Shown here: positions 1-11,510 of the stretch, piece after piece
Layout of the letters: each line of letters starts with the position of its first letter
Position numbering within the stretch: the stretch's first letter is position 1
Assembly (NCBI GenBank): GCA_023101725.1
Contig: JALJCO010000093.1
Location: forward strand, 124,001-188,000
Origin: Atherinomorus stipes
Taxonomy: Eukaryota > Chordata > Actinopteri > Atheriniformes > Atherinidae
Direction: 5' to 3'
DNA: 64,000 nucleotides
Made by a program: the position numbers and the translations under genes
The notes under the pieces: model-generated
Databases searched by the model: none
Told to the model about the DNA's origin: nothing
Seen by the model: only the letters and a program-made list of their open reading frames with translations

Positions 1-257
1 ACTGTTAAAGAACCTGAAAGGGCTTTAAAACAAATTAGTCACTAAAAATCTTTTATATACACAATTTTAAACTTATATAATGTATTTATTCACATTGGGA
101 ACAAACACATACTTTATTCAATGTTGTTGATTTATGTATGCATTTGTTTATTTGTTTATTCATTCAGTCATTTAGACTGTCCTACAACAGACATCCTTTG
201 ACGCCGTCAGTAGATTGTGTTTCTACCTGCAGTTTGTCTTTCCATCTTTCAGTTTTC

Positions 258-380
258 AGGTATGAGAAAAAGCGAGACCATATCAAATGTGATTTATCCA
301 GCATTGGACAGCTAGATAGTAAACTATACATGCTGACCAGGATCAGCAAGGTTGCAGAGGGGAAGGTCATAACTGTATAA
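258..380 (+). CDS. Candidate terminal coding exon of an unidentified + strand gene
   Basis: A pyrimidine-rich tract ending in TTTTCAG at 251-257 is followed by an open frame of 40 codons ending in TAA at 378-380. The peptide begins YEKKRDHIKCDLSSIGQLDS and ends VAEGKVITV. The composition looks protein-like (charged, few low-complexity residues), unlike the surrounding AT-rich DNA. The gene would run from left of the window and converge on r3hdm1 38 kb away. I could not assign a family, and it may be a chance frame or part of a repeat. Confidence 0.3.
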   Translation, partial: RYEKKRDHIKCDLSSIGQLDSKLYMLTRISKVAEGKVITV

Positions 381-1124
381 TATTGACACGGTGCACCAAG
401 ACATGGTTGTGTGAAGAATGGAAGATGTGACTGTGATTGCTTGTGTTAGAATGTACTTTTCTAAAACTGTTGTGCTGATTTCTTTTTTTTTTTTGAGTGA
501 GTATATTTCTGTATCTTTCTACTGCCACAATGTACAAATAGCATTAACATTAACAATAGCATTAACATGCCTGCTTATCACAGTGCGCCTCAGGCCTGGG
601 ATATACTTGCTGTGGGCGCAAACGTTCACGCAAGCTGTCTGCATCATCTGTGCATGTACTTGCTGCAGCATGTCGCGGCCAAAACACTCAATACCGGAGG
701 CCACCGCTAGGAGCAGTACACAGCACTTGGACACTGAGAATGGGAAAAGGTCAATCTGCCGGTCAGATTGTATTTCCGGGGCATACGTGAACAACCCAGG
801 AAAGTTGCGATACCTCAGCAAAACAGCCTGTAAGCATCTGTTTACATAACTGTAGTTACGGTAAACTACCGGTTATGCTGATCTGCAGCCATTTACTGCA
901 ACCAAAACAGTAAATTCACTGGAAGATGCAAGTTTTCTCTGGAGAGTTTCTTTGTGCATGAGTATGAAACGTGCACGTTATTTCGTGCATGTTGAGTGGG
1001 AGGAGAGAAAACGAGAAAAACGAGAGTAGGAGCGTTTCTCACTGGGAGAAACAGTTAGGGGCGGGGCTTACAGTTCAAACTACACTCTTCACCTCGCTCA
1101 CGGTTCGCAAATGTGCAAAATCAG

Positions 1125-2104
1125 GTATAGTGCCTTTAAATATGATGAAGAGTTATATAGTTACACAGAATTCATTAATGCTTACCCTGTACTTTTGTCT
1201 CCGAGAGAGTTTTCTATTGTAATGAATGCTATTCCCTCTGGTATCAAAATGTTGCTAAAAGGTTTCACCCTCTCCGTTCCTGTTGTCATTCATATGGATC
1301 CTTCTTTAAACACATGTTGGCATGATATGCCTCTCTAACAGGCAATCAAACAAAAGTATCAGGATGCTTTTTTAACAACTTTCTGTCTCTGTACCCCATA
1401 CTTTATCATAAGCCGTTTTCAGACTTGCATTGCGGAACATTAGCGGTTAAGTTCATCCGCTCTTTAAGCGGACTCGTCTTTTCAAACATGTCGCTTTGTT
1501 GCAGAGTCCGCAATATTACCACTTTCCAGTGCAAGTCTGAAAGGGGCTATATTGTAATAGTTTAGTTTGTAACATTCCTTGGAAAAAAGTTTGGTCTTTA
1601 CCTTACAAATACCTCTTAACTAACAAGGTCAGGGAGATTTCTTTCAAAATACTATATAAATACTACCCAGTCAAATATTTCATTTCACTCAGGTTCAAAA
1701 AGGATATCGACAGCAGCTGGTCTTTTTGCAATAGTCTTCCTGAAACTTTGACTCATTTATTCTGGACGTGTCCACATGTTTAAACGTTTTGGTCTGACAT
1801 CTTAACTCTCTTTGAAACTAATCTTTCCCCAAACATTTAATTTTCTTTTAAGAATATGATTTTTGATCTCTATGAATTTGAAGAAGACAAATCTTATGTC
1901 ATGAATTTAATATTGATCCTGGCCAAATTTTAAAGCTTTAAAGACTTTGAACTCTCTTGAAAAATATAATGTGATTAACTGGTAATTTATCGTTATCTTT
2001 TGTCATCTTCCTTTTTTTGTTCATTCCGTTGTGTTCTTTAAGCTATGTCTTCTAATTGACAAATGTTTTCAATAAAGCTCTTAAGAAGAAGAAGAAAAAA
2101 AATA
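1125..2104 (+). mobile_element. 5'-truncated L1/Tx1-like LINE, ORF2 3' end
   Basis: Frames at 1111-1338 and after 1550 contain YTEFINAYPVLLSPREFSIV and AIPSGIKMLLKG, then NIPWKKVWSLPYKYL, KILYKYYPVKYF and ETLTHLFWTCPHV. These match the C-terminal part of L1-type reverse-transcriptase proteins (established pattern). It ends in AATAAAGCTCTT and an AAG/A-rich tail near 2070-2104. Stops and a MITE insertion (1411-1548) show it is dead. Confidence 0.7.
1411..1548. mobile_element. Short MITE inside the LINE
   Basis: Begins AGCCGTTTTCAGACTTGCAT and ends GTGCAAGTCTGAAAGGGGCT, inverted copies of one another with a few mismatches. A longer relative (about 350 bp) lies at 49552-49904. LINE coding similarity resumes right after it, so it inserted later. 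Confidence 0.65.
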
Positions 2105-2359
2105 CTTCTTCAAGGATGAAGTTACTTTTGCTGCTGCGAAAGAAAAGAGGTCTCATCACCAGCGGAGGTGGTATGTGCGGCCACTTAACCAAAGTCGCGG
2201 GGAAAATCGCACGAGCACCTCTAGCGTTCAAGTCAATATTGCACCACGCGTCGCGTTACCTCGCGTCAACGCGAGCGACCTATGTGCTGTAGGTACGCTG
2301 GGAACGTGTGGGCGCCATGATGCGGACGCGTCGCCAGCCGCAAGTATATTTCAGCCCTT

Positions 2360-3540
2360 AATGACCACACTGTTTTTTTACAAGAACGACCATTTCTCAC
2401 TTTAAATGAAAGTGTTCAAGCGTTTTTCTGACATACGAGCTCTTGCAAAGCAATCTGGTACCATGTTGTTGGGTTCAGACATGTGCTATCTTTCCTGAAT
2501 TCTTAACCCGCCATGTAGGGAAAGGGGAAAGGAAAAAAAACCAAGATGGTGCCAGTACCACAGTCTGTGAATATCAATTTAAAGTACTGAATAGATTGTA
2601 TTCACATTTGACATTGACCGCCTGCAGGGTTGAAACATTTATTTTAGATTTGACTTTTTGACTTCTATCATTACTATATCAGATAAAATTAGATTTACTG
2701 CAAATTCATCCATTTATTCATTTAATGTTTTCATTTTATAAGTGTGTTGTACATTATCATTTTCCTCTGGGTTATTGAAACTGTGATAATAGTGGAAAGA
2801 GAGTTTGACAATTGGTGTGATTAGGTTTGGGGTATCAGTGTTGCACACAGAGGCACAAATGCACTAAATTAAGTAACAGACAGGCGTCCAGCCAGCCAGA
2901 AATTTTTCTACTCAAAGAGCTGCCAACGTTTTCCTGCCAACCAGAAACTGGAAACCACTGCCAATATAGACCAAGCTGTCTCCAGTTCTCAGTTTACAGA
3001 AAATTACCATCTATAACTTGTTTCCACTCTGACTGCTCTTGATTTTTGAACTCCTTTTAAATTTTAAAACAACTGTTTAACATCTAACATCTTTAAATCC
3101 TTTAACATCTGGCATGTCATTGTGACCTCACCAGAGCTTCCCACAGTGAAACTGGCAGTCCTTTGACTGCAGAGGTCAGTCTGTCACCTCTCGCTAACTA
3201 CCTCACTACCTCTGCTGCCTTTGAGATGAAAATTGAAATGAAATACAGCAAAAATTCATGTGTGTGTATACATGTTTAACATCTGTGTGTTTGGATGTCC
3301 TCTAACTATGTTTTTTCTTTATCTAATAATAGTACTTAATTAATGAATAGAAGATATTTACACATTATAAGTTGGGTAAGATGTCATTTTTTCCTCACAA
3401 ATAAATTCTTAATTAAAAGAAAAAAATGAAAAAACATTCTATTTGCTGAGAATATAACAGCTACTAATGCACTTACTAAATTTACACAATTTTATTAATA
3501 ATAATGATGATGATTATAATAATCACAATAATAATAGTTA
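2360..3540. other. Intergenic, no recognised gene
   Basis: AT-rich sequence with short frames only. No splice-supported exon or clear repeat boundary was seen. Confidence 0.5.
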
Positions 3541-3542
3541 GA

Positions 3543-3574
3543 GATTAGGCAAGATTAAGAAATCTTGCCTAATC
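3543..3574. repeat. 14-bp perfect hairpin
   Basis: GATTAGGCAAGATT and its exact reverse complement are separated by AAGA. AT-rich surroundings and no following T-run in a gene context; probably a repeat relic. Confidence 0.7.
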
Positions 3575-4363
3575 TTGCCCAGGTCTAAAAGGAGTATTTT
3601 AATATGCATGATATTTAAAATTATTTTTTCTATAAAATATTTTAAAATAAACAATTAAAAAGAATTAAGAAATGAGACTCGCGATTGCTGCGACTGGCAC
3701 TGCAGCCACCAGCCAAGCCAGCACAGGACTGCGCACAAACTGAATCTATAACGTTGTTTACTATGCTGATAAAGTCTTTTTCTTCGTAGCGCCACTTTTT
3801 AGTGTCTTTCAGTTGATCCGTATCATTTTCTGACAGCAGAAGAATCCGTAACTATCCCTTGGGGTGTTTGAATTCACCGCAACCGTCTCCTTCCTGGATC
3901 AAAACTGTCAGGGATGCGGATGCAGCGTCAATTGACGTCACATCCGCAGGACTGCGCTGGAAATTCGGCCACCGAATCGCAGCGCATTATGCAGCACACA
4001 GCCTGTTCAAGGCAACGGAGAGAGACGTGGGTGGGCTCGTTTTTTTTTTGTTTTTTAACGCGTCATCACCCATTAGCATTAAAAAACTTGGTTGAAAAAC
4101 TGGTTGAATTATGCTCTTTTTTTTTACAAAGATATTTAAATTTTTTTATTTTGAAATTTTCCAGCCTCTACCATCTTAAAAAAAAATTTTGATTGTGACT
4201 ATCCTGCATCAAGCTCAGAGATCTATGGAGATATGCTTGCCATGAGCATCACCAAATGACAAATACTACAAATCACTGCTGCATTTTTGTACATCGTTCT
4301 TCTAAATAAAAAAAAATCATGCAAAGAAAAAAAAAATACTGTGAAGAACTTTGATTATTTCAG
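3575..4363. other. Intergenic, no recognised gene
   Basis: Contains a GC-richer patch (3690-4030) and poly-T/poly-A runs. No exon with convincing splice sites. Confidence 0.4.
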
Positions 4364-4649
4364 GTTTTGCTTGAAGGTGCTTTGTGGACTACAGCTCACG
4401 CTGCAGGTGATGGCACTGCTAACTATGACTGGTGTAAACAAGGCCAACTATCATTCCATAGGCATTATGGACAGACTCAACATGTTCTGACTTATAAAGG
4501 TTTTCACCTCTGTTCATGCTCTTTTCCTGGTTCTAAAAAAAAAGCAGTGAAGTGCCAGAGTAAAATCACAATGCTAGCATACCTTGGGCAGCTGGTGACA
4601 AAGGTTGCTCGCAATGAGAGCTGTAGTCCACAAAGCGGTTTCAAGCAAA
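4364..4649. mobile_element. Fold-back/MITE with about 33-bp TIRs
   Basis: The left arm near 4364-4396 reads TTTTGCTTGAAGGTGCTTTG then TGGACTACAGCTC. The right arm at 4617-4649 is its reverse complement with about four mismatches. The 220-bp interior has no coding frame. Confidence 0.6.
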
Positions 4650-4819
4650 ACATGAAATACAGTAATCTAAAATCTTTGCGGTACTCGATTTTGTCTTTGG
4701 ATGAAAAGTTTTTATTTAAATCCACAACCAACATATCTGGAATGCAAAAAGAGAACAATTGGAACCAGAAGATAATTATTGACTCATTGACTTCCATTCT
4801 TATTTTCTTGTTTTGTGCA

Positions 4820-5213
4820 TTCCAGTTGTCTTGAGATTCCGAGCGGACGTGAGTTGGTGATGTTAATACCAGGTATTTGCCAATCCAGTTGCACCAAATT
4901 CAGGAAAAAAAAACAGACATCTCCATAACAGCGTGTTTGTGAGCATGCATCCTCTACAACTAAGTAGTACAAGCTAGAAAAATAACACAGACATGGCAAC
5001 ATCACCGTGACAGCAGCAGCCATTTTTTAGTGTATGTCTCAGAAATTGTCTTTTAGAAGTTTAACACAGTAATGGTATGGATGCAGCCATCTTTAAATCT
5101 ACAATCTCGGAGTCCTCTGCAAATTACAAGATCGCAGCTCAGAAAAATTAGTTCACAATGGCAATTTAACCCAAAGTCACCTCAGAAAAAATGATTTCTG
5201 AGACAACTGGAAT
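4820..5213. mobile_element. MITE with TGCATTCCAGTTGTC-type ends
   Basis: The left end TGCATTCCAGTTGTCTTGAG is matched in inverted form by CTGAGACAACTGGAATGCA at the right end. The right half (for example GCAGCCATCTTTAAATCT) resembles the right half of the element at 19403-19900. Confidence 0.6.
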
Positions 5214-5284
5214 GCATGATAAGGTCCCATGGGACAGAGGTAGCCTACATGGGCGTGACTTCTGCTCCCCACTGGGCCAGTTCG

Positions 5285-5470
5285 TGTATTCTATTTACTT
5301 CAGAACTGGGAAGTCAGAACTGGGGATGATGTCACACCCAACCAAACTGTGTTCCAGTTCACTGGTCAGAAAACAGAATTGCCGACTAGCAAAGCAATGT
5401 TTTTGCTAAACAACTATGCTAAGGCTATTGTTATTAGCCGTTGTTAGCACAGCTGGCATTGATTTCCTCA
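5285..5470. mobile_element. Fragment of the 19.4-kb MITE family
   Basis: About 180 bp aligned by eye with 19410-19555. Shared blocks include CAGAACTGGGAAGTCAGAAC, GTCACACCCAACCAAACT and GCTAAGGCTATTGTTATTAG. The right half is missing here. Confidence 0.6.
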
Positions 5471-6136
5471 GATTTCCTCTGACTCTGCAATGTTTATGTG
5501 GACTGGATAGACACTAACAGTTCAATGTTGAATGACAATGATTCAATCAGCAGTCAAGTGTTTGGATAATTGGGATGAAAAAATGACAGACGTGTGTGCT
5601 AGATTTTGTATTAGATCCAGCGGCTATTACTTATTAAAGTTACACAAATACAGAGCAGAAAAGGCTTTCTGCCTGTGCAGGCAGACAGTGCTAAGAACAA
5701 ATATGAGTGGTTCTTGTCATAAAACATGCATGGCACTGCTAGACCATGACTGACAAACACTCCTCGGTGCTCCCCTTCCAATTCACTGCAATAACATTCA
5801 CAGAGGGAAAAAAAACAAAAAACAAATATGAAACAGGTTAAGGTGAGAGGGGAAAAAGAGAACTGCAGAGGGAAGCTTCATTTCAAAATATGGGAGAAAA
5901 GCTGGTGTTAAAGGAACATATATTTTTACAAACCAGACATTAAAATTCTGTTTCTCCCAGTTTCCTTGATATTTAAAAGGTGTGTGAAAAGCCTGCATGG
6001 ACTTGGAAAAATGTGTTCTCACCTTTTTATCAGCACAAATTTAGTGCTGCATTTTTTTGTATTTTGTAGTCCCAGTTTTTCTGGCTTTTCATTCTTGCTT
6101 GGATGAAATAGACGACTCATGGAAGATAATAAACTA
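5471..6136. other. Intergenic, no recognised gene
   Basis: No supported exon or repeat boundary. Confidence 0.5.
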
Positions 6137-7096
6137 TTAAAGATGCACTACAGAACTTTTTCAGATTTTCTCAGTGATGCGCCCCCTATTGAGAGCTGCA
6201 ACATCATGATGCATCCTGGGAGAGAAAGTTGGATTGTATGGCGTCTCAGCCTCAGGATGCTGCTGGGCAGCAACAACTCCAGAAATGTGTTTCATAGATG
6301 TCACTGTGCTATCTACGGAAGAGGATTAGGGCCACTAGAAAAAATAAAAAAAATTCTGAGAAAAAAGTCAAATTCTGACTTTAATCTCAGAATTCTGACT
6401 TTCTCAGAATTCTGAGAAAAGTCAAATTCTGACTTTATCTCAGAATTCTGACTTTTTCTCAGAATTCTGACTTTAATCTCAGAATTCTGACTTTTTTCTC
6501 AGAATTCTGACTTTAATCTCAGAATTCTGAGAAAAAAAGTCAGAATTCTGTCTTTAATCTCAGAATTCCGAGGAAAGCAAATTCTGAGAAAAAGTCAGAA
6601 TTCTGACTTTAATCTCAGAATTCTGAGAAAAAAGTCAGAATTCTGACTTTAATCTCAGAATTCTGACTTTTTTCTCAGAATTCTGACTTTAATCTCAGAA
6701 TTATGGGAAAAAAGTCAGAATTCTGACTTTAATCTCAGAATTCTGACTTTTTTCCAGAACAGTAAAAAAAAAAAAATTCTGGATTTTTTTTTTTCAATTT
6801 CCAAAAAGTCAGAATTCTGACTTTTTTTCTCAGAATTCTGAGATAAAAGTCAGAATTCTGAGATTAAAAGTCAGAATTCTGACTTTTCTCAGAATTCTGA
6901 CTTTTTCTCAGATTTCTGAGATTAAAGTCAGAATTCTGAGAAAAAAGTCAGAATTCTGAGATTAAAGTCAGAATTCTGACTTTTTCTCAGAATTTTTTTT
7001 TTTTTTGTTCTAGTGGCCCTAATCCTCTTCCGTAGCTATCAAAGGAGTCCAGAACGCAGAGTTTTAGGGTCAGAAAGTTGCATATTGTATCTTTAA
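6137..7096. mobile_element. TTAA-flanked (piggyBac-type) MITE carrying a nested fold-back element
   Basis: TTAA at 6137-6140 and 7093-7096. The inward ends TTAAAGATGCACTACAGAAC and TGCATATTGTATCTTTAA are imperfect inverted copies. Without the nested 6314-7034 element the original was about 230 bp. No transposase frame. Confidence 0.65.
6314..7034. mobile_element. Long-inverted-repeat element built from TCAGAATTCTGA-type units
   Basis: Ends are inverted copies: TACGGAAGAGGATTAGGGCC at the left and GGCCCTAATCCTCTTCCGTA at the right. It is flanked by a perfect GCTATC duplication (6308-6313 and 7035-7040). The whole interior is a degenerate array of AATTCTGACTTT / CTGAGAAAAAGTC blocks, each centred on a palindromic GAATTC, so the strand can fold over hundreds of bases. 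No coding potential. Confidence 0.85.
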
Positions 7097-8076
7097 GGTT
7101 ATGATGTAACACTGCAGGTGAAATATCGGGAGACCTGCAAAACAAAACCATAACTATTCAACTCACAAGTTTAAGATATGTGAACACAAAAAGGTGTTTT
7201 CATTAACTACAAACAAATTATATAAAAAAAATGCTTCAAGGCTCCCTGTGTCACCCCAGCCCAGTCACCAAAGCCATATCACTACTGTTTAGAGGGGATA
7301 GGGAAGATCAGTGATTGTAGACATGTGCACAACTGCAGCACACCATACATAGTGGAGGGACAAGTGTTCTAATCCTCACAACTGTTGCTCTGATCTGCAT
7401 TAGTCTCATCCTAAAAAAGTTATCCGAGGGAAGTAAACCTGGAGAACCAGCACAGGATGCCACAGGTCAAGTTATAAAATTCTTACATGCTTCAGAAGCG
7501 TGTTAGAGCACACAGTGTAATACAAGTTTGTATGGGTTACATAGTTGCAGACCAGTCAGAATATCCAAGCTGATCCTCATCCGTACCTAAAGGTAAAAGC
7601 AATAGACATCATGTTACAATGTAAGAGGGTGGCCTAGTCTCTCTGTATTTATGTTTTCTTTCCCATCAATGGCAACCATGAAATAGTATGGGAATAAACA
7701 GAATTTGGCAGTTTAATGCTTTGTGCACTGTTCTGCCAGAAAAATCTGTCTCTTTATGTTAAATTAGGATAATGTTCCCTGCTGCACCGAAAATGTTTCA
7801 AGAATTGTTAGAGGGATACGAGATCAAGTTTCTTGCCTACTTTACTTGCCCTTTTAAATTTTCAGATCCATCTCCAAGCAACTTTAAATTGTAGAGTTTC
7901 CACCTCCAAACTGGTTGTATTTAATGGGTCCACTAATTATGGCTTGCTGCAGATGAAGCATACCTTCAGAAGTCCAGTGGGGTTCATGCTTTGATGGGTA
8001 TGGGCTCTTTTGGTGGAAACAAAGTCTTCATTAAAGTTGGAAAGGGATTATAATGTTATTGCAGATTGTTATTCCT
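7097..8076. other. Intergenic, no recognised gene
   Basis: No supported exon, RNA gene or repeat end seen. Confidence 0.5.
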
Positions 8077-8412
8077 TTAAAGCAACCCTTACCGATGTTG
8101 CATTGTTGCACTATTTTTTTAATAGGGTAAAATGCTGTGAATGAGGTAATGGAACCCTCAAATACAAGACAGACCCACCATTATTAGAATAAAATATTGT
8201 TCCAATCTCTAAATTTTCAATGAAAACTCCAACCAATCCTTGCATTGTGACCCCCACCTAGAATTGGCCGAGGGACCTGCCTGTCAGACCTTTGCTTCCG
8301 CATGAGGAGGTGGAGGGAATGGGGGGTGGTCTTTGGAGTGAGGTGGGACTGTTGATATTCAAATAATTTTGCTGTGCTTTCTGAAATGCTGGATCAGAAA
8401 GGGTTGCTTTAA
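8077..8412. mobile_element. TTAA-flanked MITE A
   Basis: CTTTAAAGCAACCCTT at 8075-8090 is exactly inverted as AAGGGTTGCTTTAAAG at 8399-8414. TTAA at both ends points to a piggyBac-type origin. Confidence 0.75.
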
Positions 8413-8414
8413 AG

Positions 8415-8625
8415 CAGGGGTGCCCAAGTCCAGTCCTCAAGAGCTACTATCCTGCAACTCTTAGAGCAAACCCTCCACAACACACCTGAATCAAATGGCT
8501 AATTTCCACGTGCACGTCATTCCGAAGAAGAACAGAGGCCTGGTAATGAGCCATTCATTTGATTCAGGTGTGTTGAATCAAAAAGAAAGGATGTAATCAA
8601 AATGGGCAGGACTTGGGCGTCCCTG
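8415..8625. mobile_element. hAT-type MITE with perfect 8-bp target duplication
   Basis: Starts CAGGGGTGCCCAAGTCCAGT and ends GGACTTGGGCGTCCCTG. It is flanked by identical CTTTAAAG at 8407-8414 and 8626-8633, the 8-bp duplication expected of hAT transposons. A relative lies at 58219-58438. Confidence 0.9.
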
Positions 8626-8627
8626 CT

Positions 8628-9066
8628 TTAAAGGGACATTGTGTAGCAGTTGTATATTGCAAGCAACTCGCTCTAATTTTCATGCTGCTTTCACGTGAAA
8701 CCGAGCAGAAAACAGACGGACGACAGTCGCTGCCGTCTGCCCGACTGCACATTAGAGTGACGCTTGGTTCCTCCTTACTGCACCATAGTGACTTTTCAAA
8801 AGCATTACCTACATCTCCGATGAATTTACGTGGTTTCCTACTGTCACGCTTCTACTGAATGTAAAAACATGGCGACATGACATGGTAGCCAGCACTGAGC
8901 CCAGCTGTTCAATGTATATATGAATGATATGAACAGCAAAATCAGAGCTTACAGGAGCACTTAAGTTTGTTGATGGGAGTGATTACTGATTAATGGAAAA
9001 ACATTTCTGAATGAAATAATACATTTTTGTGAATAGATAACGAGAACTTACACAATGTCCCTTCAA
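8628..9066. mobile_element. TTAA-type MITE C
   Basis: Left end TTAAAGGGACATTGTGTAG. The right end ACACAATGTCCCTTCAA is its inverted copy, with the outer TTAA mutated to TCAA. Non-coding. Confidence 0.75.
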
Positions 9067-9635
9067 TAAATTATGCATGGTCTAAGTATACTAAGTATTT
9101 AACATAGTTTTTTCTGTAGTCATGCTGGACAAAAAACATTACTCTGGAGCAAATATTTTGCCCTTTTTTGCTTCAGGCTTGAAATGGGAGGATGGGGGTA
9201 TTCCACTGGCAAAAACAATCTAACAGTATAGAGCTCGAGGAGTCACCGCCATGACGGTTGTACAGGTTTGACTGTCAAAACGAGAGCTGTCGGGAGTTTT
9301 AACATTAGAGGAAAAAAGAGCAAAGGAGAAGGGCGGTACAGGGATAATTTAATGTCTAGCACAAAAAAAGAGCTATTTGGAGAAGTTAGGGGACATATCC
9401 GGACTGGACCTGTCTGAGCTGGATGGATCAGAGTGGGACAATAATCTGGACAGTTTACCTCCATCCTCCATAGCGACATGCGGCTAATGCATTGTTAATT
9501 ATTTAGTCTTCACAATCAGTTTGTAATGTGGTCACATTTGTCATTTTGCTCTGTTAATGTTAGAGAAGTGTTATTTTGCCTTTTACACGGTTAACTGTTG
9601 TGCTGCTATTTAAGAAAACATTTGTGAGCTGTCAG
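9067..9635. other. Intergenic, no recognised gene
   Basis: A block at about 9240-9480 reads as a broken frame (KKSYLEKLGDISGLDLSELD) that could be a transposon or exon remnant. I could not assign it. Confidence 0.35.
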
Positions 9636-9638
9636 TAA

Positions 9639-9639
<1 letters not shown>

Positions 9640-9683
<44 letters not shown>

Positions 9684-9757
9684 CGGGGGGGGGCGGGGGG
9701 GGGGGGGGGGGGGGGCCGGGGGGGGCCGGGGGGCGGGGAACCACCCCGGGGGGGGGC
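9640..9757. repeat. Poly-G / G-C homopolymer tract
   Basis: About 100 bases of almost pure G with scattered C, followed by a short GC-rich patch and a poly-A run. It could form G-quadruplexes, but such a run, with its ragged C interruptions, is also what a low-quality assembly stretch looks like. Confidence 0.8.
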
Positions 9758-9779
9758 GGCGGGACACGCGAAAAAAAAA

Positions 9780-11415
9780 ACATGTAAGGAGGACGATATT
9801 TAACATGGTTTAAAGCATTTATTTACAAGATAGAAAACAGTGACGAGGGTGTGTCTGATTTGTGAAAGACCTAAATAAGCTCAGACTCAGGCAGATATCA
9901 GTGGTGTCGAACACTGAGCAAATGAGCAAAGCGGAGTTTTCATCAGCTCATGTTAGCTTCAGTGCTAGTCTTGGCAACAACACTTTAGCATAAATTTGCA
10001 AATGCACAGCAAACAAGGACGATCTTATCCAGAGTCGTAGTGTCCGGTTCATTCTCACAGCAAAGCAGCATCTTCACAGGTACACTGGTATGACTGTAAT
10101 ATTGTTTACTTGTTCCTGCAAACACCATGACACGTTCCACATGACTTCTCCCAGCTGTGCACGGCCGTTTGTGAAGGAAGGATCTTCATAGTGCTGCACA
10201 TCGTACTGATAGATTCCTCAATATTAAAACCCCTATATGCAAGGACAGTATCACTGCGGAGTAGTTTTTGAAGAATACCACAATTATCAGTCACAAAGGG
10301 ATCACTAGCTAGAGAACACACGGCATGCTTTATGTTGCTGAAGGTAATCTCTTTCCTTCCGACTGCAGCTGTCAGCCATTCACGTCCCTGTCACTTCAGC
10401 AATTTACAATCCTTGATTTTTTTTTTTTCAAACCAGGGATCTTGAAAAACTGTAACATGACCTTTTTTATTTTTTTTATCATCTTGATTGTGCAAAGAGC
10501 TGGCACAGTCCTTCACTCAACATTATAACCAAGCATCTCCACCTACGACCAACGTAGGTCTCAGCAAGTGAACAACAAACATGGCGGAACGCCGGTTAGG
10601 AGGGGCGGGGCGATACGCTGTGACGACAACTCCTCAGCCTCTATATTACTTGATCCTTTCATTCTACCCACTGAAACATTTATTCTCCACAACATTGTAC
10701 ATATATTCTTCTGATCTCACTGCGCATTGAGAGTTTCAGGCCTTTGTCAAATCAGCTAAGAAATCTGGAAAGATCAACACATCATCCAACAAAGAGGAAA
10801 ATAAAAATGAATACATGTATATTGATGTTGGTGAGACTGTCTTCAGAAAGTTGGGGGATTTTTCTCCAAATGCAACATCCCACTGCACCTCAAACCCAAC
10901 AGCATCCTTCAAATAGAAACTGGTTCACCTGAAGAACAAAACAGTCAAATACAAAGTGATTGTCAGTGTTCAGGTACAAGCAGTCCAGAGCAGTGAAGAG
11001 TCTACTGGAGAAATACCAGTTCAAAGTGCATGGCATAACAGATGGCAGCCAGATTTTTGCATCAAGACACAGCAGTTCATCTACATCTCAAGAAGTAATT
11101 CATGAAACAGATAAGAGATCAATTTTTGGACAGCAATTATGGCAAAAAGAGAGACTCATTTTACCGTGAATGAAGAACAGGGCTGCAGATATGCATCTTC
11201 AACTCTCCTCTCCAGGTAGTTTCATAACCATTCACAAACTGACTCTTGTTGGTTATCAGCTGACAGGTGGCAACGGCCTAAACAACCCACAGACTGGTGC
11301 TGACTGACATGTAACCTCAGTCTGCCTTTGTATGTATGAATGTATGAATGTATAATGACTCTTATACAATCTTAACAAGTCTCATAGTGTTCCAGCTACC
11401 TGAAACTCTGCTAGC
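9780..11415. other. Intergenic, possible degraded repeat
   Basis: 10560-10640 is GC-rich (contains ATGGCGGAACGCC). 10740-11300 has broken frames (KYQFKVHGITDGSQIF) without recognisable domains. I see no supported gene. Confidence 0.35.
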
Positions 11416-11510
11416 TAATTACATAGATCTGATGAAGCCTTTCAGGGCAACAGGTAAAACATCTTCAAGAACAAAGAAAAGTAGTCCACCTGCCTTTATT
11501 TAAGATCTTA
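11416..11510. repeat. Possible retroelement 3' segment
   Basis: GATGAAGCCTTTCAGGGCAA followed by AAAACATCTTCAAGAACAAAG resembles the 'GATGAAGCC...GAAACGTCTTC' block common in teleost retroelements, possibly Penelope-like. Family assignment is from memory only. Confidence 0.35.

Larger units (their letters stand above)
591..2359. mobile_element. DNA-transposon-like element with imperfect TIRs, interrupted by a LINE
   Basis: The left end CAGGCCTGGGATATACTTGC (591-610) and the reverse complement of the right end (2340-2359) agree at about 16 of 20 positions. No clear target duplication was seen. The interior is mostly a later LINE insertion (about 1125-2104), so the original element was about 0.8 kb and had no transposase frame I can see. 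Confidence 0.5.

Noticed and set aside
6314..7034. CRISPR-like regular array
   Set aside because: The repeats are palindromic, without unique spacers, and the region is eukaryotic; it is a fold-back transposon.
9606..9806. Proline-rich frame (poly-P)
   Set aside because: Purely the translation of the poly-G tract.
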